Shown: positions 32,392-38,894 of the stretch, piece by piece
Numbering within the stretch: position 1 is the first letter of the stretch
How the letters are laid out: each line of letters starts with the position of its first letter
From: DAOUKH01 sp034421515
GTDB lineage: Bacteria > Chloroflexota > Dehalococcoidia > SHYB01
Assembly (NCBI GenBank): GCA_034421515.1
Contig: DAOUKH010000056.1
Location: 1-38,894, forward strand
DNA length: 38,894 bases
Direction of reading: 5' to 3'
Made by a program: the position numbers and the translations under genes
Notes under the pieces: generated by a model
Seen by the model: the letters and a program-made list of their open reading frames with translations, nothing else
What the model was told of the DNA's origin: nothing
Database searches by the model: none

Positions 32392-33234
32392 ATGCTCGGC
32401 CCGAACGATCTGGTCATCACCGGCGCGACCCTGGGCAACCCGCCCTACCGCGCCATCATCGAGGCCGCCGCCGCGGGCGGCTTCGACGGCGTGTCGATTT
32501 CGCCGACGCGGGCGTATCTCGCCGCCAAGGAAGCGGGCCTCACTCCCTCTGAGATGCGGGCCATTGCGGAGGCGAACGGCGTGGTCGTCAGCGACGTGGA
32601 CGCCGTCGCCGTCTGGACCGGCTCCGGCAGGCCCAGCACTCACGGGCCGCCGGCGAGCGAGGACTTGGTCTACGAAGCAGGAGAGGCCCTTGAAGCGACC
32701 TTCGTCAACGTTGTCTTCGGCAGCGACGGCCCACTCCCCATCGATCAGGTCACCGAGTTCTTCGCCGGGGTCTGCAAGCGAGCCATCGACCGTGGACTCC
32801 GGCCCTATCTCGAGTTCGTCCCCTCCATGAGGGCGGTCCCCGACGCGGCCACGGCGTGGCGCGTGGTGCAGGACTGCGGCTGCCCCGACGCCGGGCTGCT
32901 CGTCGACACGTGGCACTGCCGGACGGGCGGCACGACATACGACGAGCTGCGGGCCCTTCCCGGCGACCGCGTGACCGGCGTGCAGGTCAACGACGCCCCC
33001 GACGAGCCGCCCGAGGAGCTCATCAAGGTCGGTATGCAGCGCCGGCTTCCGCCGGGCGACGGCGTCCTCGACCTCGTCGAGTTCATCCACATCCTCGACG
33101 CCATCGGTGCGCGGGCGCCGCTCAGCGTTGAGGTCTTTTCGACCGAGTTGGTAGAACGCCACTCGCCGCCGGAGCTCGCCAAGCTGCTCGGCGACTCCCT
33201 GCGGGCTGTCATCGCCCAGGCACGCCCTTCCTGA
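32392..33234 (+). CDS. Sugar phosphate isomerase/epimerase-like TIM barrel
   Basis: 280 residues of the xylose-isomerase-like (AP endonuclease 2) barrel. Metal-site candidates are Glu in PYLEFVPS, Asp and His in GLLVDTWHC, and the closing Glu in LSVEVFS. Such proteins isomerise or epimerise sugars, inositols or hydroxy acids, and the substrate is not clear. AGGAGGT lies 14 bases before the ATG. It is divergent from hyuBA. Confidence 0.83.
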   Translation: MLGPNDLVITGATLGNPPYRAIIEAAAAGGFDGVSISPTRAYLAAKEAGLTPSEMRAIAEANGVVVSDVDAVAVWTGSGRPSTHGPPASEDLVYEAGEALEATFVNVVFGSDGPLPIDQVTEFFAGVCKRAIDRGLRPYLEFVPSMRAVPDAATAWRVVQDCGCPDAGLLVDTWHCRTGGTTYDELRALPGDRVTGVQVNDAPDEPPEELIKVGMQRRLPPGDGVLDLVEFIHILDAIGARAPLSVEVFSTELVERHSPPELAKLLGDSLRAVIAQARPS

Positions 33235-33285
33235 AACCGGCCGACTCACTACACAAACCAGGGGAGCCCTGAGCGCGCGCCCGTG

Positions 33286-33291
33286 TATACT
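33286..33291 (+). promoter_or_regulatory. Candidate -10 box for ligase-like gene 2
   Basis: TATACT, 38 bases before the ATG at 33330, exactly the same distance as at the preceding gene. Confidence 0.35.
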
Positions 33292-33329
33292 CACCGGCGG
33301 CAATTCGCCCGCGTAGAAACTCGCCGCGC

Positions 33330-34742
33330 ATGACGCATCCCCTCGACCCTATCTTCCATCCCCGCTCCATCGCGGTGGCAGGGGCCTCCTCGGACCCCTC
33401 GAAGTCGGGGAATCAGTTCTTCAGGAATCAGGTCCATCATGGGTTCGCCGGCGACTTGTACCCGGTCAACCCACGGGGCGAGGACGTGCTTGGCTACCAG
33501 GGGTACAAGAGCCTCGACGACATTCCGGGCCACGTCGACTACGTGATCTCCACCGTGCCCGCCGACGCGGCCCTCGACCTCATCGACCAAGCAGGCAGGA
33601 AGGGGACGCGCGCCGTCCACTTCTTCACCGCCCGCTTTAGCGAGACGGGCGACGACGAGAAGGCGGAGCTGGAGCGAGCGCTCGTGGCGAGAGCGAGGGC
33701 CGCGGGCGTCCGCGTACTCGGGCCCAACTGCATGGGCATCTACCACCCCAAGCGAGGCATGGCCTTTTGGCCTTCACCCACCGAGTCCGGCAACGCCGCC
33801 GTCCTCGCCCAAAGCGGCGGCAACATGTTGGAGCTCATCCACGTCACATCGCAGCGGGGGCTGCGCTTTAGCAAGGTGATGAGCTACGGCAACGCCACCG
33901 ACATCAACGAGGCCGACCTCGTCGGGTATTTCGGGCAAGACGAGGAGACGGCGGTGATCGGCGCCTATATCGAGGGCGTGCGGGACGGGCCGCGGTTCGC
34001 GCGGGCGCTGGCCGAGGCCGTCCACCGCAAGCCGGTGGTGATCTGGAAGGGTGGGCGGACATCGGCCGGCCAACGCGCCGCGGCGTCGCACACCGCCTCC
34101 CTCGCCGGATCGGAGGAGATTTGGCGCGCGCTTGCCCGGCAGACCGGCGCCGTCCTCGTCGACAGCCTTGACGACCTCGGCGATATGCTGATCGCCTTCG
34201 CCAACTCGCCGCCGGCGGCGGGGCGGCGCGTCGGCGTCGTGGGCGGCGGCGGTGGCCGCATGGTCGAGAGCGCCGACGCCTGCGAGGACGCGGGGCTAAT
34301 CGTCGAGCCCGTTCCCGAGTCGGTGCGGGAGGAATACCGCGCCAAGTTCCCGGAGGTCGCCGACTGGATCACCAACCCCGCCGACATCTCTATCCTGGGC
34401 GGCTCCGACCTCGACGAGGCCGCGATCTTCGAGATGTTCGCCGCGCGGCCGGAGTACGACCTCCTCCTCGCCAATCTCCCAGGGCCTTGGCTCTTCGACG
34501 GACAAAGGACCGAGGGCCAGATCATGGCCCCAATCGAGCATTTGGTCGAAACGGCGAAACGCTCAAGGAAGCCCGCCGCCTTCGTCGTCAACGACGCGGT
34601 CAGCAGCCGCCGGGGCGACATCGACCTCACATTGCGAATCCGAGCATGCGTCGCCGAAGCCGGGCTTCCCGCCTATCCCAGCATCCGCCGCGCTTCGCGG
34701 AGCCTGTTCCGTCTCGCCGCGTTCTACGCCGACAACCGCTAG
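33330..34742 (+). CDS. Acyl-CoA ligase (ADP-forming) alpha-like / CoA-binding protein 2
   Basis: 470 residues, the same length and domain order as the protein at 16405-17817. A CoA-binding Rossmann domain (HPRSIAVAGASSDPSKSGN) comes first. VLGPNCMGIY and AAVLAQSGGNMLELI mark the succinyl-CoA-ligase-like part, with the conserved AAASHTASLAG and its His. A third domain starts RRVGVVGGGGGRMVESAD. The two proteins are clear paralogues but not close. No ATP-grasp beta subunit is adjacent. It may work with a beta subunit elsewhere, or the family here may have another CoA-linked role. Confidence 0.78.
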   Translation: MTHPLDPIFHPRSIAVAGASSDPSKSGNQFFRNQVHHGFAGDLYPVNPRGEDVLGYQGYKSLDDIPGHVDYVISTVPADAALDLIDQAGRKGTRAVHFFTARFSETGDDEKAELERALVARARAAGVRVLGPNCMGIYHPKRGMAFWPSPTESGNAAVLAQSGGNMLELIHVTSQRGLRFSKVMSYGNATDINEADLVGYFGQDEETAVIGAYIEGVRDGPRFARALAEAVHRKPVVIWKGGRTSAGQRAAASHTASLAGSEEIWRALARQTGAVLVDSLDDLGDMLIAFANSPPAAGRRVGVVGGGGGRMVESADACEDAGLIVEPVPESVREEYRAKFPEVADWITNPADISILGGSDLDEAAIFEMFAARPEYDLLLANLPGPWLFDGQRTEGQIMAPIEHLVETAKRSRKPAAFVVNDAVSSRRGDIDLTLRIRACVAEAGLPAYPSIRRASRSLFRLAAFYADNR

Positions 34743-34773
34743 CCTGCGTAATAGCAGAAGGGGCTAGGCCTCG

Positions 34774-35712
34774 TCAGCGGAGCCTGTCTTCGAAGTACGC
34801 CGCGATCCTGCGTACGTACTCCTCCGGCGCCTCCAGGTAGGCGTCGGAATGCCCGGGGCTATCGACGAGCCACAGCTCGCTGCCCGCCGCCGCGGCGCTG
34901 TGTACGCGGATGCCGTGTTCCACCGGCACGCGGTCGTCGTTCTTGCCATGAATGACGAGGACGGGATAGTCGAGGGCCGCGACGGACTCCTCGGGGATCA
35001 TTTGGCCCAAGTCGATGCCGTAGAACCACTTGGCCATCACTCGCGCGGGCGGAATGAAGACGGGAATGATCCAGCGGGGGAACGGGGTCTTGAGGGCCGC
35101 CTCGTTGGAGACGAGGTCGTGGACCTTGGCATAGGGGCTGTCGAGCGCCAAGGCCCGGATCGCGGGCTCCTGCTCCGCGGCCAAGACGGACGCGGCGGCG
35201 CCCATTGAGAAGCCGAGGATGCCGACCCGCTCCGGCGGAACGCCCCGTTCCTGAAGATAGTCCAGGGCGCCGAGCACGTCCCGCTGTTCGAAGAAGCCGC
35301 CGGAGGCACGGTCGCCTCCTGAGGTGCCGTGGGCGCGCAGGTCGAACATCAACGCGCCGTAGCCCCGCGAGGCGAAGTCGGCGGTGATCGGCAGGATGTC
35401 GTCGCCCGTCCGCTGCGACCCCTGGCCGTGCACGAAGAGCACCACCGGTCCACCGGGAGGCGGTTGCACGTACCACCCCTCTAGCACAAGGTCGTCGCCG
35501 CGGGGGTTGAACCGCACTTCCTCGAATGTCAGGCCGAAATCGCCGGGGTCGCCCTCGTGCGGTTCCCGCTCCGCCGCCGTCGTGCCCCGCGCGATGAGGA
35601 AGGCGATGAGCAGGTAGCCCACGAGCAAGACAACGAGCGCAACACCGATGCCGATCCACGCGCGGAGTCCGAGCCGCGGTCGGCGGGTTAGGAATTGGGG
35701 CAGGCGTCCCAT
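34774..35712 (-). CDS. Membrane-anchored alpha/beta hydrolase
   Basis: 312 residues. One N-terminal membrane segment (about 20-42, IGIGVALVVLLVGYLLIAFL) anchors a serine hydrolase domain outside the cytoplasm or on the membrane. Catalytic candidates are Ser in GILGFSMGAAASVL, Asp in VIHGKNDDRVP and His in VDSPGHSDAYL; the oxyanion side is LFVHGQGSQRTG. The family includes esterases, peptidases and lipases; the substrate is unknown. Confidence 0.86.
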   Translation of the reverse strand: MGRLPQFLTRRPRLGLRAWIGIGVALVVLLVGYLLIAFLIARGTTAAEREPHEGDPGDFGLTFEEVRFNPRGDDLVLEGWYVQPPPGGPVVLFVHGQGSQRTGDDILPITADFASRGYGALMFDLRAHGTSGGDRASGGFFEQRDVLGALDYLQERGVPPERVGILGFSMGAAASVLAAEQEPAIRALALDSPYAKVHDLVSNEAALKTPFPRWIIPVFIPPARVMAKWFYGIDLGQMIPEESVAALDYPVLVIHGKNDDRVPVEHGIRVHSAAAAGSELWLVDSPGHSDAYLEAPEEYVRRIAAYFEDRLR

Positions 35713-35771
35713 GGGCTTACTCAGTCCCGCGCATCATAAGCCGCACCGCCGCGTTTTGCAGCCAGGCGCTC

Positions 35772-35777
35772 TATAAT
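35772..35777 (+). promoter_or_regulatory. Candidate -10 box for the lyase gene
   Basis: Consensus TATAAT, 52 bases before the ATG at 35830. The -35 region is not conserved. Confidence 0.4.
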
Positions 35778-35829
35778 CGAGGCCAGTTGCCAAGGGCGTC
35801 CTTCAAGAACGCGCGAAAGGAATCCACAG

Positions 35830-36711
35830 ATGAACGGCCCCGCACGACTCACCGAGCTGCTGGAACGGGACGGCATTATCACCGCGCCGGGAACGCACGA
35901 CGCCATCACGGCCAAGCTGGCTGTCCAGGCCGGGTTCGAGGCCTGCTACGTCAGCGGCAGCGGAATCTCGACGGCCCTCACCGGCCTTCCCGACGTGGGC
36001 ATGGTCACGCTCACTGAAATGGCGAAAGCGGTGCGCTACATCAACGACGCCGCACCCGGCATGCCGCTCATCGTTGACGGCGATACCGGCCACGGCAGCG
36101 CCCTGAACGCGATGCGCTACGTCCACGAGCTCGAACGCTCGGGAGCGGCGGCGGTCCACATCGAAGACCAGGAGTTCCCCAAGCGCTGCGGCCATCTCGA
36201 CGGCAAGACCATCGTCCCCGCCGACGAGATGATCGGCAAGGTGCGCGCGGCCCTGGAGGCGCGGTCCGACCCCAACTTCCGCATCATCGCCCGCTGCGAC
36301 GCCAAGGCTGTCGAGGGGCTCGCGCCCGCCATCGAACGCATGAAGCGCTACGCCGACGCCGGCGCCGACATTATATTCCCCGAGGCGCTCCAATCCGAGG
36401 AGGAGTTCCGCACCGTGGCCGAGGCCATCGATATCCCACTGCTGGCCAACATGACGGACTTCGGGAAGACGCCCTACATCAGCGCCGATCAGTTCGAGGC
36501 GTGGGGATTCAAGATCGTGATCTTCCCCGTCTCCGCCCTCCGCATCGCCAACCACGCCGTCCTCGAATTCTTCAAGGCGCTGCGCGACTCAGGGACACAG
36601 AAGGAGCACCTCGAACAGATGCTGACGCGGCAACATCTCTACGAGATCATCGACTACGACAAGTACCAAGACTATCAGGACCAGTTCGCCTTAAGCGAGC
36701 CGCCCTCGTAA
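35830..36711 (+). CDS. Isocitrate lyase / PEP mutase superfamily lyase (2-methylisocitrate-lyase-like)
   Basis: 293-residue TIM barrel that cleaves or forms C-C or P-C bonds in 2-hydroxy or 2-oxo acids with Mg2+. Metal loop VDGDTGHGSALN (usually DADTGYG) and the isocitrate-lyase signature EDQEFPKRCGHLDGK with its Cys are present, pointing to a lyase rather than a phosphomutase. ARCDAKAVEGL replaces the usual ARTDA. AAGGA precedes the ATG. Oxaloacetate decarboxylase activity is another possibility. Confidence 0.87.
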   Translation: MNGPARLTELLERDGIITAPGTHDAITAKLAVQAGFEACYVSGSGISTALTGLPDVGMVTLTEMAKAVRYINDAAPGMPLIVDGDTGHGSALNAMRYVHELERSGAAAVHIEDQEFPKRCGHLDGKTIVPADEMIGKVRAALEARSDPNFRIIARCDAKAVEGLAPAIERMKRYADAGADIIFPEALQSEEEFRTVAEAIDIPLLANMTDFGKTPYISADQFEAWGFKIVIFPVSALRIANHAVLEFFKALRDSGTQKEHLEQMLTRQHLYEIIDYDKYQDYQDQFALSEPPS

Positions 36712-36731
36712 GCCGTAATGCGGGTATGGGG

Positions 36732-36737
36732 TATGCT
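36732..36737 (+). promoter_or_regulatory. Candidate -10 box for the enoyl-CoA hydratase operon
   Basis: TATGCT about 80 bases before the ATG at 36815. Weak support. Confidence 0.25.
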
Positions 36738-36814
36738 AGAAGGGCCTTCCATGATGGCCTGAGGGGCGGCGAGGGTGCCCCCGGGCACGAGAGCGAAGGC
36801 ATGGTGAGGACCTC

Positions 36815-37606
36815 ATGCACTACGTCGATTTGATCGTGGAGAAGCGCGACCACGTCGCCACGATCACCTTCAACCGGCCCGAGCGGCTCAACGCCTTCCG
36901 CCGGCACACCTACCACGAGATGCTGGAGGCCCTAGCCGACATCGACGCCGACGAAGATGTTCACTCGGTGATCCTGGCCGCCAACGGCCGCGGCTTCTGC
37001 ACCGGCCACGACATGGGCGAGGCGCCCCAGCCGCCGGAGCTGCGCCTGAGCCGGCATGCCGGCGGGCGAAAATACTCCGACATCTGCGAGGCGCTCCTTC
37101 AGCTCCGCCAGCCGCTGGTCGCCGCGATCAACGGCTGGTGCGCCGCGGGCGGCTTCGGCTTCGCGCTCTGCTGCGACATACTGATCGCCGGCGAGGAAGC
37201 CCGGTTCTACAACCCGCAGATCAAGTTCGGCTACCCCAGCCTTCCCGGCGTCGGGGCCCTGCTCAACCTCTACACCTCCCCAGCCGTCACCAAGGACATC
37301 ATCCTCGGCCGCCGCAACGTCGACGCGCAGGATGCCCTGCGCATGGGCATCGTCAGCCGGGTCGTCCCCAACGACCGCCTCCTCGATGAGGCCTGGTCCG
37401 TTGCCGCAAAGATGGCCGAGACTCCGCCCGACATCATGGCGATGCAGCGCGAGATGATGAACCGCATCTGGATCGCGCAGTCGGGCGCCTATCTCTCGCT
37501 GGTCACGGGCCGCGACACCGCCATCGCGGGTCACTCCCTCCCCGACTGGGAAGAGACCGAGGCGGACTGGAAGAACCAGACCCGCGACGTTGACATCAAG
37601 CACTAG
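36815..37606 (+). CDS. Enoyl-CoA hydratase/isomerase (crotonase) family
   Basis: 263 residues. Crotonase features are VATITFNRPERLNAF, the first oxyanion-hole strand ANGRGFCTGHDM, and the second in VAAINGWCAAGGFGFALCCD (usually GxAxGGG). FYNPQIKFGYPSLPG follows in the active-site region. The usual Glu pair of classical hydratases is not obvious, so isomerase, hydrolase or dehydration variants are possible. GTGAGG precedes the ATG. The stop overlaps the ribosome site of the next gene. Confidence 0.9.
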   Translation: MHYVDLIVEKRDHVATITFNRPERLNAFRRHTYHEMLEALADIDADEDVHSVILAANGRGFCTGHDMGEAPQPPELRLSRHAGGRKYSDICEALLQLRQPLVAAINGWCAAGGFGFALCCDILIAGEEARFYNPQIKFGYPSLPGVGALLNLYTSPAVTKDIILGRRNVDAQDALRMGIVSRVVPNDRLLDEAWSVAAKMAETPPDIMAMQREMMNRIWIAQSGAYLSLVTGRDTAIAGHSLPDWEETEADWKNQTRDVDIKH

Positions 37607-37619
37607 GAGCCCGATCCCC

Positions 37620-38054
37620 ATGCCAATGAATCCCACGGAACAACACGCCCGCTTCGATAAGCAAGGCTACTCCCAGCACCTCGGCATCGAGTTCGACCAC
37701 GTCGAGGAAGGCTACGCCCGCCTGCGCATGCCGGTGAAGGAGTATCACCTGCAGAGCGCGATGACGGCGCACGGCGGGATCGTGGCCACTATCGCCGACG
37801 CCTGCTCGGCCCAGGCCCTGTTCACCGTCCTCAAGGACGATGAGATCTTCTCCTCCATCGAGCTCAAGGTGAACTACCTCAGCCCCGGCCTGCCCGGCCA
37901 CACCCTGATCGGCGAGGGCCGCATCATCCGCCGCGGCGGGCGGATCGCCCTCGGCGACATGGAAGTGACGGACGAGGAGTCGGGCCGGCTCGTCGCCAAG
38001 GGTCTCCACACCTTCCTCATCCAGAAAGACCCCGGCCAAAGCGCACCGAAATGA
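37620..38054 (+). CDS. PaaI-type hotdog thioesterase
   Basis: 144 residues. The sequence MTAHGGIVATIADACSAQAL carries the HGG and Asp region of PaaI/YbgC-like thioesterases, and SSIELKVNYLSPGLPG is the typical next strand. It hydrolyses an acyl-CoA, likely of the same pathway as the neighbours. The ATG at 37620 has AGGAG at 37606-37610, overlapping the end of the hydratase gene. Its stop overlaps the next start as ATGA. Confidence 0.86.
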   Translation: MPMNPTEQHARFDKQGYSQHLGIEFDHVEEGYARLRMPVKEYHLQSAMTAHGGIVATIADACSAQALFTVLKDDEIFSSIELKVNYLSPGLPGHTLIGEGRIIRRGGRIALGDMEVTDEESGRLVAKGLHTFLIQKDPGQSAPK

Positions 38055-38776
38055 GCGGCTGGCGCGGACGTATCGGCATCGTCGTCTCGCCGCCGAACAC
38101 GATCTGCGAGATCGAGTTCAACGCGATGGCCCCCGAGGGGGTGACCATCCATGCCACCCGGATGTACCGCTCCGGCGAGCCGAAAGAGCTGACCCGCGAG
38201 GTCCTCAAGTCCACCAACGACGACCTCGAACGCGCCACCGCGGGCATCAAGCCGGTGCGCCCCAACGTCGTCGCGTTCGCCCACACACTGGGCTCGATGA
38301 TCGACGGCGCGGCCTACGACCGGGGCCTGGTGACCATGATGGAGGCCGCGGCGGGCTGTCCCGCCGTCACCACGTCGATCGCCCTCCTCGAGGTCATCGA
38401 GGCGCTGGACATCAAGAGCATCGCCATCGCCGCGCCCTACACCGAAAACCTCACGCCGATCGAGACCGACTACCTCGCCGAGGCCGCGCCCGACCTTGCC
38501 GTGGTCAACGACTACTCGGTGGGCGCCCCGACCGGCTACGCCATCGGCGAGCTCCCGCCGCAGTCCGCCTACGAGGCCGCTCGCAAGGCCGACCACCCCG
38601 ATGCCGAGGCCCTGTTCATCAGCGGCACGAATTGGTTATCATCCCCCGTGCTCGACGTCCTGGAGGACGATCTGGGGAAGCCGGTCTTCGGAGCCAACCA
38701 AATCACGCTGTGGGCCTGCCTGAAGCGGCTCGGCGTCACCCCGGTCTCCGGCCCGGGGTCGCTGCTCCGAGGCTAG
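38051..38776 (+). CDS. Maleate isomerase / Asp-Glu racemase-fold protein lacking both catalytic cysteines
   Basis: 241 residues. The fold is indicated by RIGIVVSPPNTICEIEFN, the central CPAVTTSIALLEVIEALDIK and GKPVFGANQITLWACLKRLG, all as in maleate cis-trans isomerases and arylmalonate decarboxylases. Those enzymes use two cysteines. Here the first site reads FAHTLGS (His78 where Cys of CTSGS is expected) and the second reads ISGTNW (Gly192 where Cys of SCTN is expected). Either the protein has changed chemistry or it is inactive. ATGA overlap couples it to the thioesterase gene. Confidence 0.82.
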   Translation: MSGWRGRIGIVVSPPNTICEIEFNAMAPEGVTIHATRMYRSGEPKELTREVLKSTNDDLERATAGIKPVRPNVVAFAHTLGSMIDGAAYDRGLVTMMEAAAGCPAVTTSIALLEVIEALDIKSIAIAAPYTENLTPIETDYLAEAAPDLAVVNDYSVGAPTGYAIGELPPQSAYEAARKADHPDAEALFISGTNWLSSPVLDVLEDDLGKPVFGANQITLWACLKRLGVTPVSGPGSLLRG

Positions 38777-38834
38777 CTCCCGAACGCCCCCGGCGGCCTT
38801 CCGAGCGCCCACCTCAACCCGAAGGAGCCACCAC

Positions 38835-38894
38835 ATGGCCGACATCACCATTGACCCGAAACACACCGCGCTGCTCGTGCTCGACTACCTCGTC
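38835..38894 (+). CDS. Isochorismatase-family cysteine hydrolase, N terminus only
   Basis: Only 20 codons are in the window. MADITIDPKHTALLVLDYLV matches the first strand and catalytic Asp (LLVLDY) of isochorismatase-like amidases. GAAGGAG lies upstream. Placed after a maleate-isomerase-like gene, a maleamate amidohydrolase role is tempting but not shown by so short a piece. Confidence 0.6.
   Translation, partial: MADITIDPKHTALLVLDYLV

Overview
The window looks like a chromosomal segment of a high-G+C, free-living Chloroflexota bacterium, most likely of the Dehalococcoidia / SAR202 type. This is inferred from gene content only: lipoproteins with long Thr/Pro/Ala linkers, tandem luciferase-like flavin oxidoreductases, and many acyl-CoA, hydantoinase, amidohydrolase and isomerase-type catabolic genes. 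There is no rRNA, tRNA, CRISPR array, transposase or integrase. Both ends cut through genes: coaE on the left and an isochorismatase-like hydrolase on the right.

Region 1 (1-12711) is mostly housekeeping. coaE is transcribed leftward. def, the CCA-adding enzyme, secD and secF are transcribed rightward, followed by a cation diffusion facilitator. A leftward thioesterase and a class IV PLP aminotransferase end head-on against the CDF gene in a shared CTAG. A leftward phosphate-binding lipoprotein gene follows, then rightward ruvB. Two proteins here are unusual. SecF is about three times normal length because its extracytoplasmic P1-like domain is repeated roughly nine times. The PstS-like protein carries two almost identical complete phosphate-binding domains, and its gene is preceded by five 11-bp direct repeats that look like a PHO box.

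Region 2 (12712-18382) is a patchwork. Two families of G/C-rich intergenic repeats recur here. A block of about 1.25 kb carries a less G+C-rich gene for a CBS-pair protein with a C-terminal HEPN-type RNxxxH motif. It lies between two 53-bp direct repeats that duplicate the 3' end of the neighbouring oxidoreductase gene, as an insertion at that 3' end would leave. Next come two translationally coupled luciferase-like oxidoreductases and an ADP-forming acyl-CoA ligase alpha-like protein.

Region 3 (18383-38894) is accessory catabolism and uptake. It holds a thiolase/DUF35 pair, a peptide-type ABC importer (binding protein and two permeases, no ATPases), MaoC hydratase and an AMP-forming acyl-CoA ligase in divergent orientation, a cupin, an amidohydrolase, a carboxymuconolactone-decarboxylase-like protein, hydantoinase/oxoprolinase B and A subunits, a xylose-isomerase-like TIM barrel, a second ADP-forming ligase-like protein and a membrane-anchored alpha/beta hydrolase. 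A rightward run follows: isocitrate-lyase/PEP-mutase-type lyase, enoyl-CoA hydratase, PaaI-type thioesterase, a maleate-isomerase/Asp-racemase-fold protein lacking both usual catalytic cysteines, and an isochorismatase-fold hydrolase. The set suggests import and CoA-linked breakdown of amides, cyclic imides or carboxylic acids; the exact substrates cannot be read from sequence.
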